A stretch of 64,000 nt of DNA from Roseiarcus sp963730555. GTDB lineage: Bacteria > Pseudomonadota > Alphaproteobacteria > Rhizobiales > Beijerinckiaceae. The notes beneath the pieces were generated by a model. That model was not told the DNA's origin. It did not search any database and saw nothing but the letters and a program-made list of their open reading frames with translations. Positions 56,569 through 64,000 of this stretch are shown in pieces; the first letter of the stretch is position 1; every line of letters starts with the position of its first letter. The stretch lies in the NCBI GenBank assembly GCA_963730555.1, contig CAVSSS010000006.1, positions 186,001-250,000 of the forward strand, given 5' to 3'. A program made the translations under genes and the position numbers.

Positions 56569-57472
56569 GTGAGGCGGCGCGCTTCTCATCGCAGGCCCGA
56601 CGGCGAGCGGCAAGTCGGCGGCGGCGCTTGCGCTCGCGAGGTGGTTCGGCGCGACGATCGTCAACGCCGATTCGATGCAAGTCTACCGGGACCTCAGGAT
56701 CCTGACCGCGCGGCCGACGCCGGAGGAGGAGCGGATTGCGCCGCATCGCCTGTTCGGCTCCATCGACGGCGCGGTCAATTTTTCCGCCGGACGATGGGCG
56801 CGGGCGGCGGGCGAATTGCTCGCCGGCGTCGGCGAAGGGCGGGTTATTTTCGTCGGCGGCACGGGGCTTTATTTCCGCGCGCTGACCGAGGGCCTGTCGG
56901 ACATCCCGCCCGTGCCCGAGTCGGTGCGGGCCGAGGTCCGAAGCAGGTGCGGAAGGTCGCGCCACGCCCGAGCTTCACGATGAGCTCGCGGCGCGCGACC
57001 CGGAGACGGCCGCGCGCCTTAAGCCGAGCGACCGGCAGCGCATCTTGCGCGCGCTCGAGGTTGTGGCGGCGACCGGACGTCCGCTTGTCTCGTTCCTCGG
57101 CGCGCGCGCGGCGCCGGCGCTCAAGCAAGGCGAATGGGCGGGTCTCTATCTTGCGCCGGAGCGGACGGAACTCGGCCGGCGCATCGACGCGCGGTTCGAC
57201 GCCATGCTCGCGCAGGGCGCGCTCGAAGAGGTCGCCGCGCTCACGCAGCGGCGGCTCGATCCGGCGCTGCCGGTCATGCGCGCGCACGGCGTTCCGCATC
57301 TCATCGCCCATCTCAAAGGCCGGCTCACGCTCGACGAGGCCGCGTCACGCTCGAAGCTCGACACCCGCCATTACGCGAAGCGGCAGTTCACCTGGGCGCG
57401 CCACCAGCTCTCGGGCTTCCGATGGGTCGCGCCGGAGGAAGCGGTGATGAGGGCGCGAAGGCGTTCGAATGA
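56569..57472 (+). CDS. miaA: tRNA dimethylallyltransferase (about three frame breaks)
   Basis: About 300 residues. Adds a dimethylallyl group to A37 of tRNAs reading UNN codons. P-loop IAGPTASGKSAAALALA, catalytic and tRNA-contact segment NADSMQVYRDLRILTARP, FVGGTGLYFRALTEGL, RILRALEV, and RRLDPALPVMRAHGVPHL, TRHYAKRQFTWARHQL. The frame breaks near 56578-56580 (between the GTG start and LLIAGPT), near 56945-56960, and near 57455, where the real end KAFE with TGA at 57470-57472 is one frame over. All lost segments are conserved, so sequence errors are likely. Confidence 0.9.
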
Positions 57473-57484
57473 GCGTCGGGCCTC

Positions 57485-57561
57485 TTGTCATCCCCGCGCA
57501 AGCGGGAATCTAGAATTTCGGCAAGACTTGCTCGAAGCCCACGTTCGCGGGCATGACAGGA
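57485..57561. repeat. Imperfect long inverted repeat of the GTCATCCCCGC type
   Basis: TTGTCATCCCCGCGCAAGCG (left arm) faces the reverse complement of CGCGGGCATGACAGGA (right arm), with an inner small stem CCCGCGCAAGCGGG. This resembles the dispersed 'GTCATTCCCGCGnAAGCGGGAATC' repeat seen between genes in many Proteobacteria. It directly follows miaA and could fold as a transcript-end hairpin. Confidence 0.7.
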
Positions 57562-57582
57562 TGGAAAGTCGCTGGAGGGCCC

Positions 57583-58487
57583 ATGCCGCAAGTCCGAGCC
57601 AACGGAATCGACATCGAATACGAAAGCTTCGGGCGCGACAGCGATCCGCTTATCCTGCTCATCATGGGCTTCGCCGCCCAGCTTATCTTCTGGCCGAAGG
57701 CGCTCTGCCAAGGACTGGCGGCGAAGGGATTTCGGGTCGTCAGGTTCGACAATCGCGACATCGGTAAGTCAACTCACTTAACCGGCCAAACGGCCCCGGA
57801 CCCTCGCGCGCTGTTCGCGGAAGTGATGGTCGGGAGACGGCCGAATGTCCCCTACACTCTGGACGATATGGCCGACGACGCCGTCGGACTCATGGACGCG
57901 CTCGGGGTTGAGCCATGCGCATGTCGTCGGCGCCTCGATGGGCGGCATGATCGCTCAACTGGTCGCGATCAATCACCCGGACCGAGCCAAGAGCCTCATC
58001 TCGATCATGTCCACCACTGGACGGCGGGACTTGCCGTCCGGGAAGCCCGAAACACTGTCGGTGCTGTTTCGCCCACCGAACAGCGAAAGCCGCGATGATC
58101 TTATCGAAGCGAGCATGCTCGTTCAAAAAGCGCTGGCCGGGCCCGGCTTCCAATAAGCGAAGCGGAGATGCGTTCAAGGGCCGAGCTCCGCACCGATCGC
58201 GCGCCTTTCGACCTGGCCGGCCTCGCTCGCCAGTCAGCCGCTTTGATCGTCGCTCAGCCTCGCAACGCGCTCTTGCGGAACAGGTGCGATGCCCGACGCT
58301 CGTCTTGCACGGCGCCGACGATCCGGTCATACCCGCCGCCGCCGCCAAGGACACGGCGGAGAGCATCCCCGGCGCCGAATTGGTCGTCGTTCCGGGCATG
58401 GGCCACGATTTCGCCCCGGCGCTCGTTCCGGTCTACCTCGAGCACATCGGAGATTTTGTCGCGAAGGTGGAGGCGCGCTCGGTCTAG
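57583..58487 (+). CDS. Alpha/beta-fold hydrolase (three or four frame breaks)
   Basis: About 300 residues when joined. Oxyanion segment LLIMGFAAQLIFWP, nucleophile elbow in VVGASMGGMIAQLVA, catalytic Asp in LVLHGADDPVIP and His in GMGHDFAPAL. Start ATG 57583 with TGGAGGG upstream. Frames change near 57910 (before SHAHVVGAS), 58155 (before ISEAEMRSRA), and about 58245-58280 (before CPTLVLHGADD). Family resembles the proline-iminopeptidase/epoxide-hydrolase-like esterases; the substrate is unknown. With this many breaks it could be a true pseudogene, but its neighbours show the same kind of indels. Confidence 0.82.
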
Positions 58488-58535
58488 CTTCCGCGCCTCT
58501 CGTTTCTTCCCCTCGCTGGCGATCGCTGCGATCAA

Positions 58536-59371
58536 CTATGCGTCTCCGTCGGGCGCCCGGATGGGCGCCGGCGCGTTTCGGCAACACCGCAATCAGTGCG
58601 ACGATAAGCCCAGCGAGGATCGCTGAAGCGAGATAGCGGCTAATTGCAAAGCCGCCATGGCTTATGGGCTTGTCGAGCAGATCGCCGAGCGTCGCTCCGA
58701 GCGGCCGGGTGAGAATGAAGGCGGCCCAGAACAGCGTGACCCGCGATGCCTTCGTGAAGGCGTAAAGCGCCAGAACGCCAACCAGCGCCCCAGCGAACAG
58801 GATAGCGCCGCCGCCATAACCGAGGTCGTTCGTGTCGGCGACCCAATCGCCCAGCGCTGTGCCAAGCGTCTGCGAAAACAGGATCGTCGCCCAGTAGAAC
58901 ATTTCCGTCTTTGGCGTGACGATCGTGTTGACCGAGATCGTGCCTTCCGACCATCGCCAGACCGCAAGCGAAGTCATCACGCAGGCGAGGAGCAGAGTCG
59001 AGCCACCGAAATATCCGATCCCCAGCGAACGGTCGACAAAGTCGGCGATCGTCGTCCCGACGGTCGTCGTTGCGACGATGGTCAGCCAATAAACATAGGC
59101 GTTGAAAGTCTTCGCGGCGGATCTGGACAGCAACTGCTGCGAGAAAGATCGCGAGAAAGATCAGCGTCCCGATCGCGTAGCCGAGATTCATGGACATCGT
59201 GACGGCGTCGCCGCCGGTCTCGCCGAGCGTCGTTGCGAGGATCTTGATGATCCAGAATCCGAGTGTGACCTCGGGAACCTTGCTGAATCGGGGCACGCTG
59301 CTGTTGGCCCATGAGGCTTGGCGCAACGGTTCGTCCTGGGGGTAACGCACTGTTTCGCTTGCGCCGGTCAT
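58536..59371 (-). CDS. COG4705-like membrane protein with four internal repeats (frame broken near 59113-59125, end uncertain)
   Basis: About 275 residues, about eight hydrophobic segments. Four repeats share T-x-G-x-x-x-(G/A)-D followed by a Gly-x-Gly turn: LATTLGETGGD, VGTTIADFVD, LGTALGDWVAD and LGATLGDLLD. Uncharacterised in function; the family is described only as membrane-anchored. Start ATG 59371 after AGGAG. The frame breaks between QIRR and SAAKTFNAYVYW (near 59120). Near the end, an indel close to 58555 would give a short tail PDGDA and TAG at 58536-58538; otherwise the frame runs to 58327 inside the hydrolase gene. Confidence 0.72.
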
Positions 59372-59526
59372 GGCTGCTCCTGGAGGGTTGAAGCTGTTTG
59401 GATTTGGGCGGCGCGAAAGCCGATGGCATCGAGGAGCAGTGGCGACAATTGGAAGCGGGAGCAGATCGGCGCGCGCGAGTGGGGCGGTCAAGTGCGTGGC
59501 GCTTTCGCGGCGAGTGAGGCGACGGC

Positions 59527-59880
59527 TCAACCCCACGTGGCTCCGCTCTTGTTAATCGACCAGCTGTTCACCGCGCCGCGGCCGTCGGGGGTCGGGGCGA
59601 TATAGACGATGAGTTGATTGCCCTCGCAGCAGCCGAATGTCAGGACCTGGCATGGCCATTCGTATCCGCCGGCGACGCCGCAGCTCTTCGCCTCGGCGGA
59701 GATCGGCCTCGTGCCGGTAAGGAGGATTGCGACGTCGGTCGGCATGCCGACCGCGAGCTTCATGGCGGCCTGGAAGGCGTTGAACGGCGGCGGGCCTCCG
59801 TTCCATGACGGGGGATTGCCGCCGACGCAGCATCCGGCGAGCTGAAGGGCGGCAAGGAACAGACTGATCAGGGCGCGCAT
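59527..59880 (-). CDS. Small lipoprotein of unknown function
   Basis: 117 residues. A lipobox is visible: LFLAALQLAGC, lipid-modified Cys at residue 17, followed by a second Cys. The mature part has PPPFNAFQAAMKLAVGMPTD and a CGVAGGYEWPC pair, probably a disulfide, then FGCCEGNQLIVY. I do not recognise the family; small secreted or lipid-anchored proteins of this pattern occur in Rhizobiales. Start ATG 59880; the frame extends upstream to 60123 without coding character. Confidence 0.7.
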   Translation of the reverse strand: MRALISLFLAALQLAGCCVGGNPPSWNGGPPPFNAFQAAMKLAVGMPTDVAILLTGTRPISAEAKSCGVAGGYEWPCQVLTFGCCEGNQLIVYIAPTPDGRGAVNSWSINKSGATWG

Positions 59881-60040
59881 CGGCGATCTCGGCTCTATGG
59901 GCAGGCGGATCGAGATCTCATGACGCACGGTCGCCCCGGACCGCCGTCTCGCCGATATGAACTCATCGCGCAAACGGGTTAGCCGTCGGTTAAGGCCGTC
60001 GCCTTTCCACCGCCCTCCGCCCTGCGCTAGTTTGGGCCCC

Positions 60041-62131
60041 ATGACAACGAAGCCGAAAGCACCCAAGCTGACCCTTGCGAAGGCGCGGGAAGAACACGCG
60101 CGGCTAGAGGCCGAGATCGCCAAGCATGATCGGCGCTATCACGGGGACTGGATGCGCCGATCATTTCCGACGCGGAATATGACGAGCTGCGCCGGCGCTA
60201 CACCGCGCTCGAGGAGGCGTTTCCCGAGCTCGCGGGCGCGGATTCCGCCAATCGCAAGGTCGGCGCGGCTTCCATCGGAGAAATTCGCCAAGGTCCGCCA
60301 TCGCGTGCCGATGCTGTCGCTCGGCAACATCTTCGCCGACCAGGAGGTCGAGGAGTTCTGCGCGCGCGTGCGCCGTTTTCTGGGCTTGGGCGAGAGCGCG
60401 CCGCTCGATGTCGTTGCGGAAGCCAAGATCGACGGGCTCTCCTGCAGCCTGCGCTACGAGAATGGCGAACTCGTCCAGGCGGCGACGCGCGGCGACGGCT
60501 ACGAAGGCGAGGACGTGACCGCGAACGTGCGCGTGGTCGAAGCGATCCCGAAGCGGCTGAAGGGCGCGCCTGAAGGTTTTCGAGGCGCGTGGTGAAGTCT
60601 ATATGCGCCATGCCGATTTCGCGGCCCTCAACGCCCGCCAGGCGGCCGCCGGCAAGCCTATTTACGCCAACCCGCGCAATTTCGCCGCCGGCTCGCTGCG
60701 TCAGCTCGATCCGCGCATGACGGCCGAGCGGCCGCTGCAGTTCTTCGCTTACGCCTGGGGCGAAGTCAGCGAGCCGTTCGCGTCGACCCAGTTCGGCGCG
60801 ATCGAGGCCATGGGCCGCTTCGGCCTGCCGACCAATCCTTTGACCAAGCTCTGCCATTCGGCCGCAGAGATGCTCGCGCAGTACCGCTCGATCGAAGAAA
60901 AGCGGGCGACGCTCGGCTACGACATCGACGGCGTCGTCTATAAGGTCAACGATCTCGCGCTGCAGCAACGGCTCGGCTTTGTCTCCCGCTCGCCGCGCTG
61001 GGCGGTCGCGCACAAGTTCCCCGCCGAGCAGGCGACGACGATCGTCGAGGCGATCGACGTCAACGTCGGACGCACGGGCGCGTTACTCCCATCGCCAAGC
61101 TCAAGCCCGTGACCGTGGGCGGCGTCGTCGTCTCGAACGCCACCCTGCACAACGAGGACGAGATTGAGCGCAAGGACGTCCGCGTCGGCGACACGGTGCT
61201 CGTGCAGCGCGCCGGCGACGTCATCCCGCAGGTCCTCGCGGTCGTGCTCGACAAAAGGCCGCAAGATTCAACCCCTTATGTCTTCCCCGAAACCTGTCCG
61301 ATCTGCGGATCGGCGGCTTTGCGCGAGATCGACGAGAAGACAGGCGAAAAGGACGTCGTGCGCCGCTGCACTGGCACGCTGGTCTGCCCGGCGCAGGCGG
61401 TCGAGGGCTTGAAGCATTTCGTCTCGCGCAACGCGTTCGACATCGAGGGACTGGGCGAAAGGCTGATCGAGCTCTTTTTCACCGAAGGTTTGATCCGCAC
61501 GCCGGTTGACATTTTCACGCTGAAGGCGCGCGACGGACAAGGCCGCCCGCCTTTGCGCGAATGGGAAGGCTTCGGCGAGACTTCGGCGCGCAACCTGTTC
61601 AACGCCATCGACACACGCCGGACGATTCCGCTCAACCGCTTCCTCTTTGCGCTCGGCATCCGCCATGTCGGCGAGACCAACGCGCGGCGCCTGGCGCGGC
61701 ATTTCGGCGACTGGAACGCGTTGCGCGCGGCGGCGCGGGCCGAAAACGCCGCCGAGGAACTGTCTGGGGTTGGGGGCGTCGGGCCAGTCGTCGCCGAGGC
61801 CATCGCGGATTTCTTCGCCGAGCCGCGCAACGAGGCGGCGCTCGACGCGCTCCTCGAGGAAGTCACGATTGAGCCCATGGAGGCGGTCGCCGCCGGCCAC
61901 CCGCTCGCCGGCCAGACGATCGTGTTCACCGGCTCGCTCGAACGGATGAGCCGCGACGAGGCCAAGGCGATCGCCGAACGGCTGGGGGCGAAGGTCTCGG
62001 GCTCGATCTCGGCCAAGACCAACATTGTCGTCGCTGGACCCGGCGCCGGCTCGAAACTCGCCAAGGCGCAGGAACTGGGCGTCGAGACGATCGACGAGGA
62101 GGAGTGGATCAGACGGTCGGGGAGCGGCTAG
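60041..62131 (+). CDS. ligA: NAD-dependent DNA ligase (four frame breaks)
   Basis: About 696 residues when joined, normal for LigA. Domain Ia (YHGD, then DAEYDELRRRY in the next frame), adenylation domain with nucleotide-accepting Lys in AEAKIDGLSCSLRYENG near residue 128, OB-fold (TVGGVVVSNATLHNEDEI), Cys4 zinc finger (CPICG and RRCTGTLVCPAQ), helix-hairpin-helix (NRFLFALGIRHVGETNA) and BRCT domain (IVFTGSLERMSRDEAKAIAERLGAKVSGS). Frames change near 60152, 60268, 60592 and 61085. LigA is expected to be essential in bacteria, so four independent natural frameshifts are implausible; these are best read as sequence errors. Confidence 0.95.
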
Positions 62132-62370
62132 ACATGATGCGTTCGGATTCAGGCTGCTCCGACGACAACCTCGGTCGACAGCGAATGAAGTTGTCCGGTT
62201 TTGGTAGCACGTCATTTGTCCGCTTCTTCTGGTTTTGTTCTCCTGTGGGCGGGCTGGGGAAGCCGGAGGCTTGTCCATGCCGTCCACAGGGTTGCGTGAA
62301 GGCCGAGCCTTCGTCGGCCGGCTCGACCGCGAAGCGCGCACTTCGTTGGCGGCGAGGCGAACCAATACTA
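62132..62370. other. Intergenic, no gene recognised
   Basis: Short open frames only. The stretch from ligA to the sulfatase remnant looks degraded, with no convincing protein similarity that I can name. Confidence 0.4.
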
Positions 62371-62510
62371 GACAATCGCGCCATCACCTGGGTCCGGCAG
62401 CAGAAGGTGCTTATGCCGGACAAGCCGTTCATGGTGTGTTTCGCGCCAGGCGCGACCCATCGGCCCCATCATGTTCCGAGGATTGGTCGGACAAATACAA
62501 AGGTAAGTTC
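62371..62510 (+). pseudogene. Arylsulfatase fragment
   Basis: Encodes DNRAITWVRQQKVLMPDKPF, then CFAPGATHRPHHVP and, after a one-base slip, EDWSDKYKGKF. This is the conserved middle of bacterial arylsulfatases (RAIAWIRQQKALTPDKPF, YFAPGATHAPHHVP, KYKGKF). Nothing of the N-terminal formylglycine motif (CxPxR) or the C-terminus is nearby, so only about 45 codons survive. A relic of a deleted gene is inferred. Confidence 0.78.
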
Positions 62511-62624
62511 CGAACTACGGTCTGGCGCCTAGCTTTTGCTTCCGCCAAGGAAATGACGGTTCTTCGCCCGAAAAAGGCAGTTGCCGCCGTGATACGCGCT
62601 CGAATTTTAATGAAGGAGGGAACG

Positions 62625-63389
62625 ATGGACGGACAAGCTGGGCGCCTCGCGGGCAAGGTCGCACTCATCACCGGCGCGGCCTCGGGCATCGGCCGGGCCG
62701 CCGCGGCTCTGTTCCATGCGGAGGGCGCCAAGGTCGCCGCGACCGACCGCAACGAAGCGGGCCTGAAGACGCTCGGCGCGGACGCCGATCTCACGCTTAT
62801 GCAGGATGTCACTGACGAAGCGCGCTGGCGCGCCGTAGTCGACGAAGTCCTGGCGGCATTCGGCCGCCTCGACATTCTCGTCAACAGTGCTGGCGTGGCG
62901 GTCCTCGGCAATATCGAGACGACGACGCTCGAGGACTGGCGCAGGGTCAATGCGATCAATGTTGATGGCACGTTTCTCGGCTGCCGCGAGGCGGTGCGGG
63001 CGATGAAGCAAAGCGGCGGCGGGTCGATCGTCAATCTCTCGTCGGTCGCTGGGATCATCGGCGACGCCTCGTCAGCGGCCTATTGCGCCAGCAAAGGGGC
63101 GGTGAGGCTCCTCACCAAATCCGCCGCGCTTCATTGCGCCCGCGCCGGGTACAACATTCGGGTGAACTCGGTGCATCCCTCGTTCGCCGAGACGCCGATG
63201 GTGCTCGAAGGCATCGCGCGGGCGAAGGATCCCGAGCGGGTGCGCGCGGGCCTTTCCCGCGCCGCGCCGATGGGCCGCATGGGCAAGGCGGAGGAGGTCG
63301 CCAACACGATCCTCTTCCTTGCGAGCGACGAGTCCTCGTTCACCACCGGCGCGGAATTCATGATCGACGGGGGACTGACGGCGCAGTGA
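62625..63389 (+). CDS. Short-chain dehydrogenase/reductase (SDR)
   Basis: 254 residues, classical SDR. Cofactor motif TGAASGIG, acidic AATDRNEAG after strand 2 (NAD preference likely), NSAG, catalytic Ser in SSVAG, YCASKGA (Tyr-x-x-x-Lys), and the C-terminal FTTGAEFMIDGGLTAQ. GGAGGG before ATG 62625 fixes the start; upstream in-frame codons belong to the sulfatase relic region. Resembles cyclopentanol or 3-oxoacyl-ACP reductase-like enzymes; the substrate is unknown. Confidence 0.94.
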   Translation: MDGQAGRLAGKVALITGAASGIGRAAAALFHAEGAKVAATDRNEAGLKTLGADADLTLMQDVTDEARWRAVVDEVLAAFGRLDILVNSAGVAVLGNIETTTLEDWRRVNAINVDGTFLGCREAVRAMKQSGGGSIVNLSSVAGIIGDASSAAYCASKGAVRLLTKSAALHCARAGYNIRVNSVHPSFAETPMVLEGIARAKDPERVRAGLSRAAPMGRMGKAEEVANTILFLASDESSFTTGAEFMIDGGLTAQ

Positions 63390-63550
63390 GGGGGCGGCGG
63401 GAGCCAGGCGGTGCCGCTCTCGAACACTGTAGACTTTCTCCTTCGCCTCGCCCTCCTCGTGAATAGAGGAACAAGCCATCCGGCCGCACGTTGCTCGCGC
63501 ATCCCTCGATGCGTGGCACGCACGCAACGGGCTGAACTCGGAGAAACGCG

Positions 63551-63922
63551 ATGAAACCCAAATCTTTCGCGGCCGTCGCAATTGTCTTGCTTCCAAGCTT
63601 AGCGTTCGCCGCCGGCGCTGGTGGCGCTGGCGGGGGAGCCGGTGGAGCGGCCGGTGGCGCAGCAGGCGCGAGCGGCTCTGGCGAGGCCAACGGCGCAGCC
63701 AGCGCGGGCAACGGCGCCGGCGGCGGGGCCGGCAACGGCAATGGGGCGAGCGGCACGGCCAGCTCGAACGCTGCGAATGGCGCCAATGGCGGCGCCAACA
63801 ACGCGAATGGGACTAGCGCCAACTCAGGGACGGTGGGCAATTCGGATGCGACCGGAACGAACCAGATGGGGAACACAAATCAGCTTCCGCGACAGAACGG
63901 AGAGCCACAAAAGGCGCCATAA
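63551..63922 (+). CDS. Gly/Ala/Asn-rich secreted low-complexity protein
   Basis: 123 residues. Signal peptide (KPKSFAAVAIVLLPSLAFA), then a mature part of about 100 residues made almost wholly of Gly, Ala, Asn, Ser and Thr in short GG/GA/NG repeats (GAGGAGGGAGGAAGG; NGANGGANNANG). The tail is polar (NQLPRQNGEPQKAP). No family recognised; such composition suggests an unstructured or surface-matrix protein. Followed after 32 bases by a strong terminator, which supports expression as a single gene. Confidence 0.65.
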   Translation: MKPKSFAAVAIVLLPSLAFAAGAGGAGGGAGGAAGGAAGASGSGEANGAASAGNGAGGGAGNGNGASGTASSNAANGANGGANNANGTSANSGTVGNSDATGTNQMGNTNQLPRQNGEPQKAP

Positions 63923-63954
63923 ACGATCGGCGGCCTTCGCTTCGCTATCAGGAA

Positions 63955-63980
63955 CGCCTCGCGGAAAGCGGGGCGTTTTT
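63955..63980 (+). terminator. Rho-independent terminator
   Basis: CGCCTCGC, loop GGAAA, GCGGGGCG (8-bp stem with one G-U pair), then TTTTT and CTTT. Closes the Gly/Ala-rich gene. Confidence 0.88.
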
Positions 63981-64000
63981 CTTTGCAACAAGCCGGAACG

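Noticed and set aside
60041..62131. Programmed ribosomal frameshifting or split inteins as explanation for ligA
   Set aside because: No slippery heptamers or intein motifs at the breaks, and four shifts in one gene with similar breaks in many neighbours fit sequence error better.

Overview
GC-rich DNA, about 63-65% by eye, with dense alphaproteobacterial gene content: FrcBCA-type sugar transporter, serB beside miaA, zwf-pgl, eda, hemH, a Slam/FecR pair. I infer a member of the Hyphomicrobiales, perhaps close to Beijerinckiaceae or Roseiarcaceae; this rests on gene content only. No rRNA, tRNA or CRISPR array was seen. About 25 reading-frame breaks occur, four of them in ligA, which should be essential. 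Most are therefore probably sequencing or assembly indels, and I annotate those genes across the break.

Layout. 1-16 kb: accessory metabolism (partial SDR, Tat-exported carbonic anhydrase, DUF427 protein, aldo/keto reductases, fused hydantoinase/5-oxoprolinase, SGNH esterase, amidase, PQQ-type sugar dehydrogenase, AhpD-like protein, luciferase-like monooxygenase). 14.8-23.9 kb: a sugar locus. On the minus strand frcB-frcC-frcA is followed by an aldo/keto reductase and a Gfo/Idh dehydrogenase. Divergently lie a ROK repressor, zwf and pgl. A perfect 11-bp inverted repeat in the shared promoter region is the likely ROK operator. eda (38.3 kb) supplies the last Entner-Doudoroff step; edd is not in the window.

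24-30.5 kb: a lower-GC surface-polysaccharide patch (O-antigen ligase/polymerase, glycosyltransferase) followed by nested mobile elements. A complete IS1595-family element, with 25-bp terminal repeats and an 8-bp target duplication, has inserted into an internally deleted IS3-family element. That element abuts, and slightly truncates, an aldo/keto reductase gene. 30.8-34.8 kb: the most notable locus, a Slam-like TPR plus outer-membrane barrel protein followed 14 bp later by a FecR-domain protein with a proline-rich linker and a TbpB-like C-terminal barrel. It looks like a type XI secretion pair with an unusual cargo.

35-64 kb: mostly housekeeping and membrane genes. These include a polysaccharide deacetylase, TMEM175-like and KefB-like potassium proteins, rpmB, a methyltransferase, an MHS transporter with a shikimate-dehydrogenase homologue, ftsH, an acyl-CoA synthetase, the YbbA/YbbP ABC pair divergent from tesA, purU, msrB, hemH, a potassium channel, a zinc/cobalt-type CDF exporter, serB, miaA, an alpha/beta hydrolase, a four-repeat COG4705-like membrane protein, ligA, a sulfatase remnant, an SDR, and a Gly/Ala/Asn-rich secreted protein ending in a clear terminator.
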